Assembly: GCF_030695085.1 (NCBI RefSeq)
Contig: NZ_JAUYTS010000210.1
Coordinates: 1-32,892, forward strand
Direction of reading: 5' to 3'
DNA from: Falsiroseomonas sp.
GTDB lineage: Bacteria; Pseudomonadota; Alphaproteobacteria; Acetobacterales; Acetobacteraceae
DNA: 32,892 nt
In this document: in pieces, positions 10,604 to 19,908 of the stretch
How the letters are laid out: the number at the start of each line of letters is the position of its first letter
Numbering within the stretch: position 1 is the first letter of the stretch
The notes under the pieces: model-generated
The model's database searches: none
The model's input: only the letters and a program-made list of their open reading frames with translations
What the model was told of the DNA's origin: nothing
Translations under genes and position numbers: made by a program

Positions 10604-10785
10604 AAACGCCAGTTTAGATTTGGAAGCCTGTTTTTTGGCTTCCCACAGCGGCGTTTGCTGTTGTGCCGCTTAAGTGCCGAGGCCAATCTAGGTTCCAGAG
10701 GGAGGTTGATCCTCTCTCTGCCGTGTGACTGGCGTTTCCTCCCTAAACTCGGGCCGTACCCTCGCGGGTGCGGCCCTTCTTTTTT
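10604..10785 (+). ncRNA. Candidate structured RNA between the DUF1467 gene and proS
   Basis: A stretch poorer in GC than its surroundings, with no plausible protein, folds into a branched structure. P1 is a perfect 10-bp long-range stem, 10604-10613 with 10728-10737 (AAACGCCAGT/ACTGGCGTTT). P2 pairs TAGATT 10615-10620 with AATCTA 10685-10690. Inside P2 are hairpin P3a (GGAAGCC 10622-10628 with GGCTTCC 10637-10643, T-rich loop) and P3b (AGCGGC 10647-10652 with GCCGCT 10665-10670). P4 is 10697-10705 with 10711-10719, nine pairs with one G-U. An intrinsic terminator (10751-10785) closes the unit. The strand comes from the terminator. The family is unknown; 6S RNA or a leader/attenuator are alternatives. 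Folds were paired by eye, not computed. Confidence 0.5.
10751..10785 (+). terminator. Strong Rho-independent terminator
   Basis: GGGCCGTACCC pairs with GGGTGCGGCCC across a 4-base TCGC loop (11 pairs, one T-G wobble). It is followed at once by TTCTTTTTT. It lies 185 bases after the DUF1467 gene stop and about 200 bases before proS, so it ends either the nuo-rnj-DUF1467 transcript or a separate small RNA. proS therefore needs its own promoter or read-through. The reverse strand has no T-run, so the direction is clear. Confidence 0.88.
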
Positions 10786-10884
10786 ACCCAGCCACGTTCG
10801 GCTTGCAAGCGTTTTCTTAACGACCGAAGCATTTTTCCGCTCTTTCCTTACCCGGATGCTGGGGGTCGGCGTATTTTTATTGCT

Positions 10885-10912
10885 GCGGTGCAGCACCGCC
10901 CGGATGATCCGG
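10885..10912 (+). promoter_or_regulatory. Two adjacent tight hairpins in the proS leader
   Basis: GCGGTG-CAG-CACCGC (10885-10899) is followed without a gap by CCGGA-TGA-TCCGG (10900-10912); both are perfect with 3-base loops. They lie about 80 bases before the proS start in the 207-base stretch 10786-10992, which has no other gene. They could be leader-RNA structure affecting proS or binding sites for a regulator. I see no T-box-like or other known riboswitch motif and no convincing promoter in this stretch. Confidence 0.4.
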
Positions 10913-10980
10913 GAAAGCTGGGCCGCGCGCCCTGGCGCCGGGGCGGGCCGGGCACTAGTTTGCCCCATCCGATCTCTTTG

Positions 10981-10985
10981 AGGAG
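10981..10985 (+). promoter_or_regulatory. Ribosome binding site deciding the proS TTG start
   Basis: AGGAG lies 7 bases before the TTG at 10993. No ATG or GTG gives a comparable protein start, and the protein from TTG begins with the family-typical [13 protein letters not shown]. Confidence 0.75.
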
Positions 10986-10992
10986 CCGCGTC

Positions 10993-12297
10993 TTGCGCCT
11001 CTCCCGTGCGTTCTTGCCAACCCTGAAGGAAACCCCGGCCGAGGCGACCATCGCCTCGCACCGCCTCATGCTGCGCGCCGGGCTGGTGCGGCAGACCTCC
11101 GCCGGCATCTATGCCTGGCTGCCGCTCGGCTGGCGCGTGCTGCAGAAGATCGAGCAGATCGTGCGGGAGGAACAGGACCGCGCCGGCGCGCAGGAAATCC
11201 TGATGCCGACCATCCAGTCCGCCGAGCTCTGGCGCCAGTCCGGCCGCTACGACGCCTATGGGCCGGAGATGCTGCGCCTGAAGGACCGGCATGAGCGGGA
11301 GATGCTGTTCGGCCCAACCAACGAGGAAATGGTCACCGACATCTTCCGCGGCTTCGCCAAGAGCTACCGCGATCTTCCCCGGAATCTCTACCATATCCAG
11401 TGGAAGTTCCGGGACGAGGTGCGGCCGCGGTTCGGCGTGATGCGCGGGCGCGAATTCCTGATGAAGGACGCCTATTCCTTCGACGTCACCAAGGAAGGCG
11501 CCCAGCACAGCTACCGCCAGATGTTCCTGGCCTATCTCCGCACCTTCGCCCGGATGGGGCTGAAGGCCGTGCCGATGCGGGCCGATACCGGACCGATCGG
11601 CGGCAACCTGTCGCACGAATTCATCATCCTGGCCGAGACCGGCGAGTCCCAGGTTTTCGTGAGCCAGGACCTGCTCGACATGGACGCCCTGGCTGACGCG
11701 CCCGACTACGGCGCGGATCTGGCGCCGGCCGTCGACGCCTGGACCAGCCACTACGCGGCCACCGAGGAAATGCACGATCCCGTCGCCTGGGAACAGGTGC
11801 CGGAAGCCAGGCGCGTCTCCGCGCGCGGCATCGAGGTCGGCCACATCTTCTATTTCGGCACGAAATACTCCGCCTCCATGGGCCTGTCGGTGCAGGGCTC
11901 GGACGGCAAGCCGGTGGTGCCAGAGATGGGCAGCTACGGTATCGGCGTCTCCCGCCTGGTGGGCGCGACCATCGAGGCCAATCACGACGAGGCCGGCATC
12001 AAGTGGCCGGATGCGGTCGCGCCCTTCAAGGCGGTGGTGATCAACCTGAAGCAGGGCGACTCTGGCTGCGACGCGCTGAGTGAGCGAATGTACGCCGCGA
12101 TCCCCGAGGCGCTGTATGACGACCGAACCGAGCGTGCCGGCCCGAAATTCGCCGACGCCGATCTGATGGGCCATCCCTGGCAGGTGGTGGTGGGCCCGCG
12201 CGGCGCCGCCAATGGCGTGGTGGAACTGAAGCGCCGCGCCACGGGGGAGAAGATGGAAGTCTCCCCCGAGGATGCGTTGAAGAAGATCCTCGGCTGA
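10993..12297 (+). CDS. proS: Proline--tRNA ligase (short form)
   Basis: It charges tRNA-Pro with proline for translation. The 434-residue length is that of the short alphaproteobacterial ProRS, which lacks the roughly 180-residue cis-editing insertion found in E. coli ProRS. Seen: N-terminal [28 protein letters not shown], motif 2 region with [13 protein letters not shown] and [12 protein letters not shown], motif 3 [13 protein letters not shown], and a C-terminal anticodon-binding domain (AVVINLK, then [15 protein letters not shown]). The start is TTG at 10993, set by AGGAG 7 bases upstream; the open frame continues upstream through the terminator but has no protein character. lolC begins 2 bases after the stop, so proS-lolC-lolD form one unit, as in other alphaproteobacteria. 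Confidence 0.96.
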   Translation: MRLSRAFLPTLKETPAEATIASHRLMLRAGLVRQTSAGIYAWLPLGWRVLQKIEQIVREEQDRAGAQEILMPTIQSAELWRQSGRYDAYGPEMLRLKDRHEREMLFGPTNEEMVTDIFRGFAKSYRDLPRNLYHIQWKFRDEVRPRFGVMRGREFLMKDAYSFDVTKEGAQHSYRQMFLAYLRTFARMGLKAVPMRADTGPIGGNLSHEFIILAETGESQVFVSQDLLDMDALADAPDYGADLAPAVDAWTSHYAATEEMHDPVAWEQVPEARRVSARGIEVGHIFYFGTKYSASMGLSVQGSDGKPVVPEMGSYGIGVSRLVGATIEANHDEAGIKWPDAVAPFKAVVINLKQGDSGCDALSERMYAAIPEALYDDRTERAGPKFADADLMGHPWQVVVGPRGAANGVVELKRRATGEKMEVSPEDALKKILG

Positions 12298-12299
12298 GC

Positions 12300-13550
12300 A
12301 TGTTCAACGCCTTCGAACGCGCCATCGCCTTCCGCTACCTGCGCGCCCGCAAGGGGGAGCGTTTCGTCTCCGTCATCGCGATCTTCTCGCTGGTCGGCAT
12401 CGCGCTTGGTGTCGCCACGCTGATCATCGTCATGTCGGTGATGAACGGCTTTCGCATCGAATTGCTGGGCCGCATCCTGGGTCTCAATGGCCATCTCGGC
12501 GTGCACGGAATCGAGCGGCCGATCAGCGACTATGATGCGGTCGCGGGGCGCATTCGCGGGCTGCCCGGCGTGGTTTCCGCCACACCGATCGTCGAGGGGC
12601 AGGTCCTGCTCACCAGCGATCATGGCGGAGCCTCCGGCGGCCTGGCGCGCGGGGTGAAGCCGGAGGATCTGAGGGCGCGCGGGCTGGTCGCGCAGAACAT
12701 CATGGAAGGCTCGCTGGAGCGTTTCGAGGGCGATGATGCCATCGTCATCGGCACGCGGCTCGCGCAACGCATGCGGATCACGGTGGGGGACAAGCTGACT
12801 CTCGTCTCGCCGCAGGGCCGCACCACGGTGTTCGGCACGGTGCCGCGGGTGCGCGCCTACACCGTGGTGGCGTTGTTCCAGGTCGGCATGCAGGAATACG
12901 ACAGCAGCTTCGTCTTCCTGCCGATGCCCGCCGCGCAGACCTTCTTCCAGACCGGCGACGCCGCCACGCAGATCGAGGTTTTTGTCCAGGACCCGACCGG
13001 TGTGCGCGCGGTGACGCGGGACATCCGCACGGCGCTGCAGGGCACGCCGGTTCGCATCGTCGATTGGCAGGACGCGAATTCCAGCTTCTTCGCCGCGGTG
13101 CAGGTCGAACGCAACGTGATGTTCCTGATCCTGACGCTCATCATCATCGTCGCGGCGTTCAACATCGTCTCCTCCCTCATCATGCTGGTGAAGGATAAGG
13201 GGCGGGACATCGCGGTACTGCGGACCATGGGCGCCACGCGCGGGTCCATCCTGCGCGTCTTCCTTCTGTGCGGCGCCTCGGTCGGCGTGCTCGGCACGCT
13301 GATCGGCTTCACGGTGGGGCTGGTTTTCTGCCTGAATATCGAATCGATCCGCCAGGCAATCCAGGCGCTTTCCGGCACCGAGCTGTTCAGCGCCGAAGTC
13401 TATTTCTTGACGCGCCTGCCCGCCGTGGTGGACCCGAAGGAGGTGATGCAGGTGGTCGGCATGGGCCTCGGCCTGTCGCTGCTGGCGACGATCTATCCCA
13501 GCTGGCGCGCGGCCAAGACAGACCCTGTGGTGGCGCTGCGCAATGAGTGA
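12300..13550 (+). CDS. lolC: Lipoprotein-releasing ABC transporter permease (LolC/LolE type)
   Basis: The inner-membrane permease of the Lol system, which extracts outer-membrane lipoproteins and hands them to LolA. It is 416 residues, standard length. Seen: the N-terminal [21 protein letters not shown] motif, a first membrane helix (about 21-48, ending MSVMNGF), a large periplasmic domain of about 220 residues, then three helices in the FtsX-like C-terminal part with [16 protein letters not shown], the coupling segment contacting LolD, and a closing [16 protein letters not shown]. As in most bacteria outside the gammaproteobacteria, a single LolC/E-type subunit is expected, probably acting as a homodimer. 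It overlaps lolD by 8 bases. Confidence 0.95.
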   Translation: MFNAFERAIAFRYLRARKGERFVSVIAIFSLVGIALGVATLIIVMSVMNGFRIELLGRILGLNGHLGVHGIERPISDYDAVAGRIRGLPGVVSATPIVEGQVLLTSDHGGASGGLARGVKPEDLRARGLVAQNIMEGSLERFEGDDAIVIGTRLAQRMRITVGDKLTLVSPQGRTTVFGTVPRVRAYTVVALFQVGMQEYDSSFVFLPMPAAQTFFQTGDAATQIEVFVQDPTGVRAVTRDIRTALQGTPVRIVDWQDANSSFFAAVQVERNVMFLILTLIIIVAAFNIVSSLIMLVKDKGRDIAVLRTMGATRGSILRVFLLCGASVGVLGTLIGFTVGLVFCLNIESIRQAIQALSGTELFSAEVYFLTRLPAVVDPKEVMQVVGMGLGLSLLATIYPSWRAAKTDPVVALRNE

Positions 13551-14226
13551 AACGCCCGCCCTGGAGCTGCGCGCCGTGACGCGCCGTTTCCGCACGGAAG
13601 CCGGGGTGCTGGAGGTGCTGTCCGGTGCCGACCTGGCTCTTGTGGCCGGGGAGATCGTGGCACTTGTCGCCCCCTCCGGCACCGGAAAATCCACCCTGCT
13701 GCATCTGGCCGGGCTGCTGGAGAAGCCGGATGCGGGGGAGGTGTATTTCGCCGGCCAGGCCGCCGGCACCCTGGGCGACGATGCGCGCACCGCCATCCGC
13801 CGCACCGGAATCGGCTTCGTCTATCAGTTCCACCATCTGCTGCCCGAATTCTCCGCCCTCGAGAACATCGCCCTGCCGCAGATGGCCAATGGCGTGGCGA
13901 AGCCTGCCGCCGACGCCCGCGCCCGAACGCTGCTGGCGGATTTCGGCCTGGCGGGGCGGGAGGCGCATCGCCCCGGCAAGCTATCGGGTGGTGAGCAGCA
14001 GCGCGTCGCCATCGCCCGGGCGCTCGCCAACAAGCCACGCGTGCTGCTGGCGGATGAGCCGACCGGCAACCTCGATGTCGGCACCAGCGACCGCGTCTTC
14101 GCGGAACTGCTGGAGGCGGTGCGCGGGCAGGGGATGGCGGCGCTGATCGCGACCCACAACCCGGAACTGGCCCGGCGGATGGACCGTGTGGTGACGCTGC
14201 GCGATGGCAAGGTGGTGGCGGGGTAG
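13543..14226 (+). CDS. lolD: Lipoprotein-releasing ABC transporter ATP-binding protein
   Basis: The ATPase that drives LolC/E in lipoprotein release from the inner membrane. It has 227 residues with Walker A PSGTGKST (about 44-51, preceded by Ala where Gly is usual), a Q-loop with [15 protein letters not shown] (typical of the LolD/MacB/FtsE class), signature [15 protein letters not shown], Walker [13 protein letters not shown] and the switch His in ATHNPELA. The ATG lies inside the end of lolC (8-base overlap), suggesting coupled translation. The stop is 7 bases from the end of a convergent minus-strand gene, and no intrinsic terminator is visible. In related genomes dnaE usually follows closely; here three minus-strand genes intervene. 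Confidence 0.97.
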   Translation: MSETPALELRAVTRRFRTEAGVLEVLSGADLALVAGEIVALVAPSGTGKSTLLHLAGLLEKPDAGEVYFAGQAAGTLGDDARTAIRRTGIGFVYQFHHLLPEFSALENIALPQMANGVAKPAADARARTLLADFGLAGREAHRPGKLSGGEQQRVAIARALANKPRVLLADEPTGNLDVGTSDRVFAELLEAVRGQGMAALIATHNPELARRMDRVVTLRDGKVVAG

Positions 14227-14233
14227 GGTGCGC

Positions 14234-15136
14234 TCAGCGCACCAGATCGGAAATGCCGCTATCCTCGAAGAACTGCGACCGGATCAGGTTGCGGATGTAC
14301 TCGGCCGATGAGATCACCCGCAGCCGCTGCATGCGCTGCCGCGCAAGCTGCCAATCCGGGTCGCCAAATCGGCCAGACAGATCGGCCAGCCTGGCCTGCA
14401 TCGTGCCGGCGTCGGTCTCGTCCGGCAGGCGCAGCGGGTAGTCGGCGCCCAGCAACTCCGTCGCTTCCTCATCCGATTCGGCCACCAGGATCACGGCGCC
14501 GACATGGGCCGCGACGAAGCCCTTGGTGAAAGGCTTGAATCCGGCGCCCCACATCCTGCGTGGACGGAAGGCGTAGTGCAGGTTGAAGTCAGGCAGCGCC
14601 TGATACCAGCCATTCTTGTTCGTGGTCTTCGCTTCCCACACCGTCAGCGCTCCGGACTCCTGGAGTGCGGCCAGATGCGCGGCGTTGTCCGGATTGCCGA
14701 AATAGCCGCAGGCGAAGCGTTCCCACTGGCAGGGTGTGGTCGGGATATCGAGATCCACGTGATGCGGAATGTGGATGACGGGCCGGTCCGGGAAGGCCGC
14801 CCGAAGATGCCGGCTCTGCAGGGCGGAGCAGGCGATGAAGCCATCCGCCTGGGCCGTGGTGGCGGCGGGCAGCGGGCCGTCGATGAAATCCATCAGCACC
14901 GTGCAGCCAGCCTCCCGCAATTGCTGCGGTACGCTCCGGTCCGATTGCATCAAGGCGGTCTTGTTGACGATGGCCACGGCATCACGCGGCAGGTCATCGG
15001 AAAAGGCGTAGCGCACGGCGCGGCCGTAATCCGCTGCGACCTCGGCGAAGAGACGGGCCAACTGGCGCCCGCGCAGATGCGCCGAACCGGCGCGCTGCGC
15101 CTTGCGGTCCACGACGAAAGCGAAATCCCGCGCCAT
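14234..15136 (-). CDS. Glycosyltransferase-like protein of unknown specificity
   Basis: A 300-residue protein without signal peptide or membrane helices. It has the look of a GT-B-type glycosyltransferase: a Rossmann-like N-terminal half (VAIVNKTALM, VLMDFIDGPLP, GFIACSALQSRHL) and a second half with HIPHHVDL, then GYFGNPDN, WGAGFKPFTKGFVAAHVGAVILVAESDEEATELLG, the region that usually holds the nucleotide-sugar site. I cannot assign a CAZy family. It starts 7 bases after the stop of the upstream methyltransferase gene on the same strand, so the two probably act on the same glycan. It ends tail to tail with lolD. A glycan role is inference from fold-like features and neighbours. Confidence 0.6.
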   Translation of the reverse strand: MARDFAFVVDRKAQRAGSAHLRGRQLARLFAEVAADYGRAVRYAFSDDLPRDAVAIVNKTALMQSDRSVPQQLREAGCTVLMDFIDGPLPAATTAQADGFIACSALQSRHLRAAFPDRPVIHIPHHVDLDIPTTPCQWERFACGYFGNPDNAAHLAALQESGALTVWEAKTTNKNGWYQALPDFNLHYAFRPRRMWGAGFKPFTKGFVAAHVGAVILVAESDEEATELLGADYPLRLPDETDAGTMQARLADLSGRFGDPDWQLARQRMQRLRVISSAEYIRNLIRSQFFEDSGISDLVR

Positions 15137-15143
15137 GGCGGCG

Positions 15144-15839
15144 CTAGAGAACCCGGCGCCAGGGCTCCCGGTAGGGCGCTTTCTCGACGACGATCATGCT
15201 GTTGTAGAAATGCAGGCTGCCAATGCTGTGCGCCATGGCATTGCGTGTGCGGATTTCGCCGGTGCGGCTTTCGGGTGGCGTGCGAAAGCGTTCGCGGCGC
15301 GCATCCGGCACCATGAAGTCCAGGGTCAGCTTGTCCGGCAGCGCGCGAAAATAGTCATAGACGTTCAGGCCGGTGTCGCTGCGCTGATAGCTGGGGAAAT
15401 GGATCGTGTGGGTATCCTCCACGATGTAGCAGCCATCGGGTGCCATGCGCGGAAACACTGACAGGAAGGTGCCAACCATGTCGGCCTGGTTGTGCGAGCC
15501 GTCATCCACCACGATGTCCGGCGCGCCGGTTTCGGCCAGCACCATGTCGAGGAAGCCTTCATCGGATTGGGAGCCGAGGAAGACCCGGTTCGCGATGCCC
15601 GCTTCCTCCGCGACCTTGCTGTTCGGATCGATGTCGAGGCCGTAGATCCGGGCGGATGGGCCGAAGTATTCGCGCGCCACGCAGAGCGAGCCGCCATTCT
15701 GCACACCGATCTCGAGATAGGTCAGCGGCTTCCCGGTGCGGAACCGCGCGAAGTGGCGGTCATACACATCCAGGTAGTGGTCCCACTTGTCCGAGGTAAA
15801 ACGTTTGGGCGCCTCGAAAATTTCACGATAGGACTTCAC
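15144..15839 (-). CDS. Class I SAM-dependent methyltransferase, sugar O-methyltransferase-like
   Basis: A 231-residue enzyme with the pattern of the MycE/CmcI-like methyltransferases, several of which methylate sugar hydroxyls. Seen: FTSDKWDHYLDVYDRHFARFR near the N-terminus, motif I LEIGVQNGGSL (SAM binding), YGLDIDP (acidic residue for the SAM ribose), DIVVDDGSHNQADM (metal and catalytic acidic cluster) and GCYIVEDTHT. The frame is open to a GTG at 15860, but that codon lacks a ribosome binding site. The GTG at 15839 has AGGGA 8 bases upstream and starts MKSYREIF, so it is preferred. It is the middle gene of a minus-strand trio and 7 bases before the glycosyltransferase-like gene. It is clearly related to the first half of the fusion gene at 23007. 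Confidence 0.8.
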   Translation of the reverse strand: MKSYREIFEAPKRFTSDKWDHYLDVYDRHFARFRTGKPLTYLEIGVQNGGSLCVAREYFGPSARIYGLDIDPNSKVAEEAGIANRVFLGSQSDEGFLDMVLAETGAPDIVVDDGSHNQADMVGTFLSVFPRMAPDGCYIVEDTHTIHFPSYQRSDTGLNVYDYFRALPDKLTLDFMVPDARRERFRTPPESRTGEIRTRNAMAHSIGSLHFYNSMIVVEKAPYREPWRRVL

Positions 15840-15899
15840 CGACAAGTTCCCTGAATGCACGGTGATGATGACGTGCCGGGTGGGGGCGGTGCAAGCGGT

Positions 15900-16367
<468 letters not shown>

Positions 16368-16400
16368 GCCAAGCCCCCGGGCGCGTGGTAGGACGGCGCC

Positions 16401-19400
16401 ATGCGCCCCTTCATCCACCTGCACGCCCATTCCGCCTACTCCCTCAGCGAGGGCGCGATCAAGGCCGAGAAGCTGCCGGCGCTCGCCCGCGCCGCCGGGA
16501 TGCCGGCAGTGGCGCTGACCGATTCGGGCAATCTGTTCGGCGCGCTGGAATTCTCCCAGGCCTGCACGGGCAAGGGCGTGCAGCCGATCATCGGCTGCCA
16601 GTTGTTCCTCGGCCGCAGCGTCACCGACGATGCGGGCCGTGGCGGCGATCCGGCGCGGCACCGGCCGGACCCGATCGTGGCGCTGGCGCGGAATGCCGAG
16701 GGGCTGGACAATCTGCAGCGCCTGTCCTCGGCCGGTTTCCTCGGCAGCGATATCTCCGGCATGCCCTGCATCGGGCTGGAGACGCTGGACCGGCACCGCG
16801 GCGGCCTGATCCTGCTGACCGGCGGCACCACCGGCCCGCTCGGACGCCTTCTGGCGGAAGGGCGGCGCGATGCCGCGGCGAAGCTGCTGGCGCAGTTGCG
16901 CGACATCTTCGGCCAGGATGACCTGGTGGTGGAACTGCAACGCCATGGCATGGCGACCGAGAAGATGGTGGAGGCCGGGCTGCTGTCGCTCGCGGATGCC
17001 GCCGGCCTGCCCATCGTCGCCACCAACGATGTCTATTTCGCCGAGGCCAAGATGCACGCCGCGCATGACGCGCTGCTCTGCATCGCCGAAAGCCGCGTGA
17101 TCGCGGAGCCCGACCGCCGCCGCGTCACCGCCGAGCATTTCTTCAAATCCACCGAGGCAATGCGCGCATTGTTCGCAGACCTGCCGGAGGCCTGCGACAA
17201 CACGCTGGCCATCGCGCAGCGTTGCGCCGTGATGGCGGAATCGAAGAAGCCGGAACTGCCGATCTGCCCGAAGGTGATGGAGGGCATGACGGAGGCCGAG
17301 ACGGTCTTCGCCATGGCCAGGCAGGGCCTGGAAGGCCGGCTTGATGTGCTGGAACTCGACGAGGCAGCGCGCGCGCCCTACCGGGAACGCCTGGCCTACG
17401 AATTGTCGGTCATCGAGAAGATGGGCTTCTCCGGCTACTTCCTGATCGTGGCTGACTTCATCCAATGGGCCAAGGCGCAGGGCATTCCCGTGGGTCCTGG
17501 CCGTGGCTCGGGTGCCGGTTCCGTCGCCGCCTGGGCGCTGCTGATCACGGATCTGGACCCGATGCGCTGGGGCCTGCTGTTCGAGCGCTTCCTGAACCCC
17601 GAACGCGTTTCGATGCCGGACTTCGACATCGACTTCTGCCAGGACCGCCGCGACGAGGTGATCGACTATGTCCGCCGCGAATATGGCGAGGACCGCGTCG
17701 CGCAGATCATCACCTTCGGCAAGTTACAGGCGAAGGCGGCGGTGCGCGATGTCGGCCGTGTCATGGGCCTGCCCTATGGCCAGGTGGACCGCATCGCCAG
17801 CCTGATCCCCTTCAACCCGGCGAAACCCGTGACGCTGGCGCAGGCGATCGAGGGGGAGCCGAAGCTGCAGGAGATGCAGCGCAGCGACGAACAGGTGCAC
17901 CGCCTGCTGGAAGTGGCGCAGGAACTGGAGGGGCTGTACCGCAACGCCTCCACCCACGCCGCCGGCGTGGTGATCGGGCGGCGGCCGCTGGTGGATATCG
18001 TGCCGCTATACCGCGACCCGCGCAGCGACACGCTGATCACCCAGTACTCGATGAAATATGTCGAGCAGGCCAGCCTGGTGAAGTTCGACTTCCTCGGCCT
18101 CAAGACTCTCACAGTGCTGCAACGCGCCGTGCAGTTGCTGGCGGGGCAGGGGGTGACGATCGACCTGGATCGCATCCCGCTGGATGACGCCAAGACCTAC
18201 GCCATGCTGGCGCGTGGCGATGCGGCGGGCGTGTTCCAGTTCGAAGGCCAGGGCATGCGCGACTGTTTGCGCATGATGCGCCCCGACCGCTTCGAGGACC
18301 TGATCGCGGCGGTGTCGCTGTACCGCCCGGGCCCGATGGCCAACATCCCCGCCTATTGCCAGCGCAAGCATGGCGAGCCCTGGGCGGCGCCGCACCCGAA
18401 GATGGCGGCGATCGTGAGCGAGACCTACGGCATCCTGGTCTATCAGGAACAGGTCATGCAGATCAGCCAGGAGCTGGCGGGGTATTCGCTCGGCACCGCC
18501 GACCTTCTGCGCCGCGCCATGGGCAAGAAGATCCGCTCCGAGATGGAGGCGCAGCGCAAGATCTTCGTCGAGGGCGCGGTGGCCAACGGCGTGCCGGATG
18601 CCAAGGCCGGCGAGATCTTCGACCTGATGGAGAAGTTCGCGGAATACGGCTTCAACAAGTCGCACGCGGCCGCCTATGCCCTGGTCAGCTACCAGACCGC
18701 CTGGCTGAAGGCGAACCATCCGGTCGCCTTCCTCGCTGCCTCCATGTCGCTCGACCTCGGCAACACCGACAAGCTCGCGGGGCATATGCAGGAGGCATCG
18801 CGCCTCGGCATCGCCGTGCTGCCGCCGGACATCAACCGCAGCGGCGCGGAATTCCGCATCGAGGCCAGGGAAGATGGCACGGCCGCCATCCGCTTCGCGC
18901 TGGCCGCCGTGAAACGCGTCGGCCTCGCCGCGATGAAGGACCTCGTGGCGCAGCGCGATGCCGTGGCGCCCTTCGCGTCGCTGTCCGAATTCGCCGGCCG
19001 GGTGGACCCGAAGCTGCTGAACAAGATGCAGCTGGAGAACCTCGCCAAGGCCGGCGCCTTCGACAGCCTGGAGCCGAACCGCGCCCGCATGGTGCAGGGG
19101 GCTGAGCAGGTGCTGCGCGCCGCCCAGGAAGCCGGCGAGCGACGGCTGAACCCAACGCGCGACATGTTCGGCGCCGAGACCGCGCCGCCGCCGCTGCGCC
19201 TGCCGGATGTGCAGGATTGGCCGGAGCTGGAGAAGCTGGGCTACGAGGCCGATGCGGTGGGTTTTCATCTATCGGCCCATCCGCTCGATACCTACCGTCG
19301 CGTGCTGGCCAAGCTCGGCGCCGTGCCGTCGTCGCGCATCGCGGATCGCGCCCGTGGCGGCTCCGGCCGCATGAAGCTGGCCGGCACCGTGATCGCGGTG

Positions 19401-19847
19401 AAGTCCGGCCGCACCAAATCCGGCACCAAGATGGCCTGGGTCCGCTTCAGCGACGCCGAGGGCAGCTTCGAGGTCACCTTCTTCAGCGAAAGCCTGGCGC
19501 GTGCCGATGGCATGCTGGCCGAGGGCACGGCCCTGCTGGTCACCACCGAAGTGCGGCTGGATGGCGACACGGTGCGGCTGACGGCGCTGGAGCTGGAGCC
19601 GCTGGAACGCGTCGCGCAGGGCATGGGCCAGGGCATCCGGCTCTGGCTCGACCAGAGCGGCGCCATCAATCCGATCCGCCTGATGCTGGACCGCGAAGGC
19701 AAGGGCCGGGGCGAGGTGCGAATCGTCTCCGTCACCGGCCCGGGGCAGGAGGTGGAGATCGCACTGCCCGGCCGGTTCAACATCTCGCCGCGGCTGATGC
19801 AGGCGATGAAGGTGGTGCCCGGCGTGGCGGATGTGGCGGAGCTTTAG
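16401..19847 (+). CDS. dnaE: DNA polymerase III subunit alpha
   Basis: The replicative DNA polymerase catalytic subunit. 1148 residues, standard for DnaE1. Domains in order: N-terminal PHP domain (FIHLHAHSAYSLSEGAIK at 4-21, with the HxH metal residues), palm with GPGRGSGAGSVAAWALLITDLDP and PDFDIDFC (catalytic Asp near 409 and 411), thumb and fingers (NASTHAAGVVIG, YRPGPMANIP, GILVYQEQVMQI, EKFAEYGFNKSHAAAYA), helix-hairpin-helix region, and a C-terminal OB fold (about residues 990-1070, GTVIAVKSGRTKSGTK). The ATG has an AGGA element 8 bases upstream. It is followed by an accessory region; no terminator with a T-run is seen after the stop. Confidence 0.98.
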   Translation: MRPFIHLHAHSAYSLSEGAIKAEKLPALARAAGMPAVALTDSGNLFGALEFSQACTGKGVQPIIGCQLFLGRSVTDDAGRGGDPARHRPDPIVALARNAEGLDNLQRLSSAGFLGSDISGMPCIGLETLDRHRGGLILLTGGTTGPLGRLLAEGRRDAAAKLLAQLRDIFGQDDLVVELQRHGMATEKMVEAGLLSLADAAGLPIVATNDVYFAEAKMHAAHDALLCIAESRVIAEPDRRRVTAEHFFKSTEAMRALFADLPEACDNTLAIAQRCAVMAESKKPELPICPKVMEGMTEAETVFAMARQGLEGRLDVLELDEAARAPYRERLAYELSVIEKMGFSGYFLIVADFIQWAKAQGIPVGPGRGSGAGSVAAWALLITDLDPMRWGLLFERFLNPERVSMPDFDIDFCQDRRDEVIDYVRREYGEDRVAQIITFGKLQAKAAVRDVGRVMGLPYGQVDRIASLIPFNPAKPVTLAQAIEGEPKLQEMQRSDEQVHRLLEVAQELEGLYRNASTHAAGVVIGRRPLVDIVPLYRDPRSDTLITQYSMKYVEQASLVKFDFLGLKTLTVLQRAVQLLAGQGVTIDLDRIPLDDAKTYAMLARGDAAGVFQFEGQGMRDCLRMMRPDRFEDLIAAVSLYRPGPMANIPAYCQRKHGEPWAAPHPKMAAIVSETYGILVYQEQVMQISQELAGYSLGTADLLRRAMGKKIRSEMEAQRKIFVEGAVANGVPDAKAGEIFDLMEKFAEYGFNKSHAAAYALVSYQTAWLKANHPVAFLAASMSLDLGNTDKLAGHMQEASRLGIAVLPPDINRSGAEFRIEAREDGTAAIRFALAAVKRVGLAAMKDLVAQRDAVAPFASLSEFAGRVDPKLLNKMQLENLAKAGAFDSLEPNRARMVQGAEQVLRAAQEAGERRLNPTRDMFGAETAPPPLRLPDVQDWPELEKLGYEADAVGFHLSAHPLDTYRRVLAKLGAVPSSRIADRARGGSGRMKLAGTVIAVKSGRTKSGTKMAWVRFSDAEGSFEVTFFSESLARADGMLAEGTALLVTTEVRLDGDTVRLTALELEPLERVAQGMGQGIRLWLDQSGAINPIRLMLDREGKGRGEVRIVSVTGPGQEVEIALPGRFNISPRLMQAMKVVPGVADVAEL

Positions 19848-19866
19848 CCCCCTCGCGGACTGCGCT

Positions 19867-19881
19867 TTGGTAAGCTACCAA
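19867..19881 (+). other. Short perfect dyad after dnaE
   Basis: TTGGTA-AGC-TACCAA, a 6-bp perfect inverted repeat with a 3-base centre, lies in the 61 bases between dnaE and the next ribosome binding site. There is no T-run after it, so it is not a normal terminator. It may be an operator-like site or chance. Confidence 0.3.
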
Positions 19882-19893
19882 TAGGCCGCCCGC

Positions 19894-19900
19894 AGGAGGG
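19894..19900 (+). promoter_or_regulatory. Strong ribosome binding site pointing to a CTG start
   Basis: AGGAGGG lies 8 bases before CTG at 19909, which is in frame with the following gene. The only nearer standard start in frame is TTG at 19930, which is 29 bases away and has no ribosome binding site of its own. Confidence 0.5.
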
Positions 19901-19908
19901 GGTCTGTT

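Noticed and set aside
10803..10831. Promoter with TTGCAA as -35 element before proS
   Set aside because: The -10 region at 17-base spacing (GAAGCA) is poor; not enough to call.
10768..10992. N-terminal extension of proS or a separate small protein in this gap
   Set aside because: The frame passes through the terminator and leader, has no family similarity, and AGGAG plus TTG at 10993 fit the known ProRS N-terminus.
10567..10992. tRNA, tmRNA or SRP RNA in the gap
   Set aside because: No T-loop GTTCGA with acceptor pairing, no CCA end, and no SRP GGAAG/AGCA tetraloop region in the right arrangement.
16368..17465. Long N-terminal extension of the deaminase frame
   Set aside because: It is antisense to the dnaE 5' part; the ATG at 16367 gives the complete deaminase domain.
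19867..19881. Intrinsic terminator of dnaE
   Set aside because: The stem is perfect but short (6 bp) and is not followed by a T-run.
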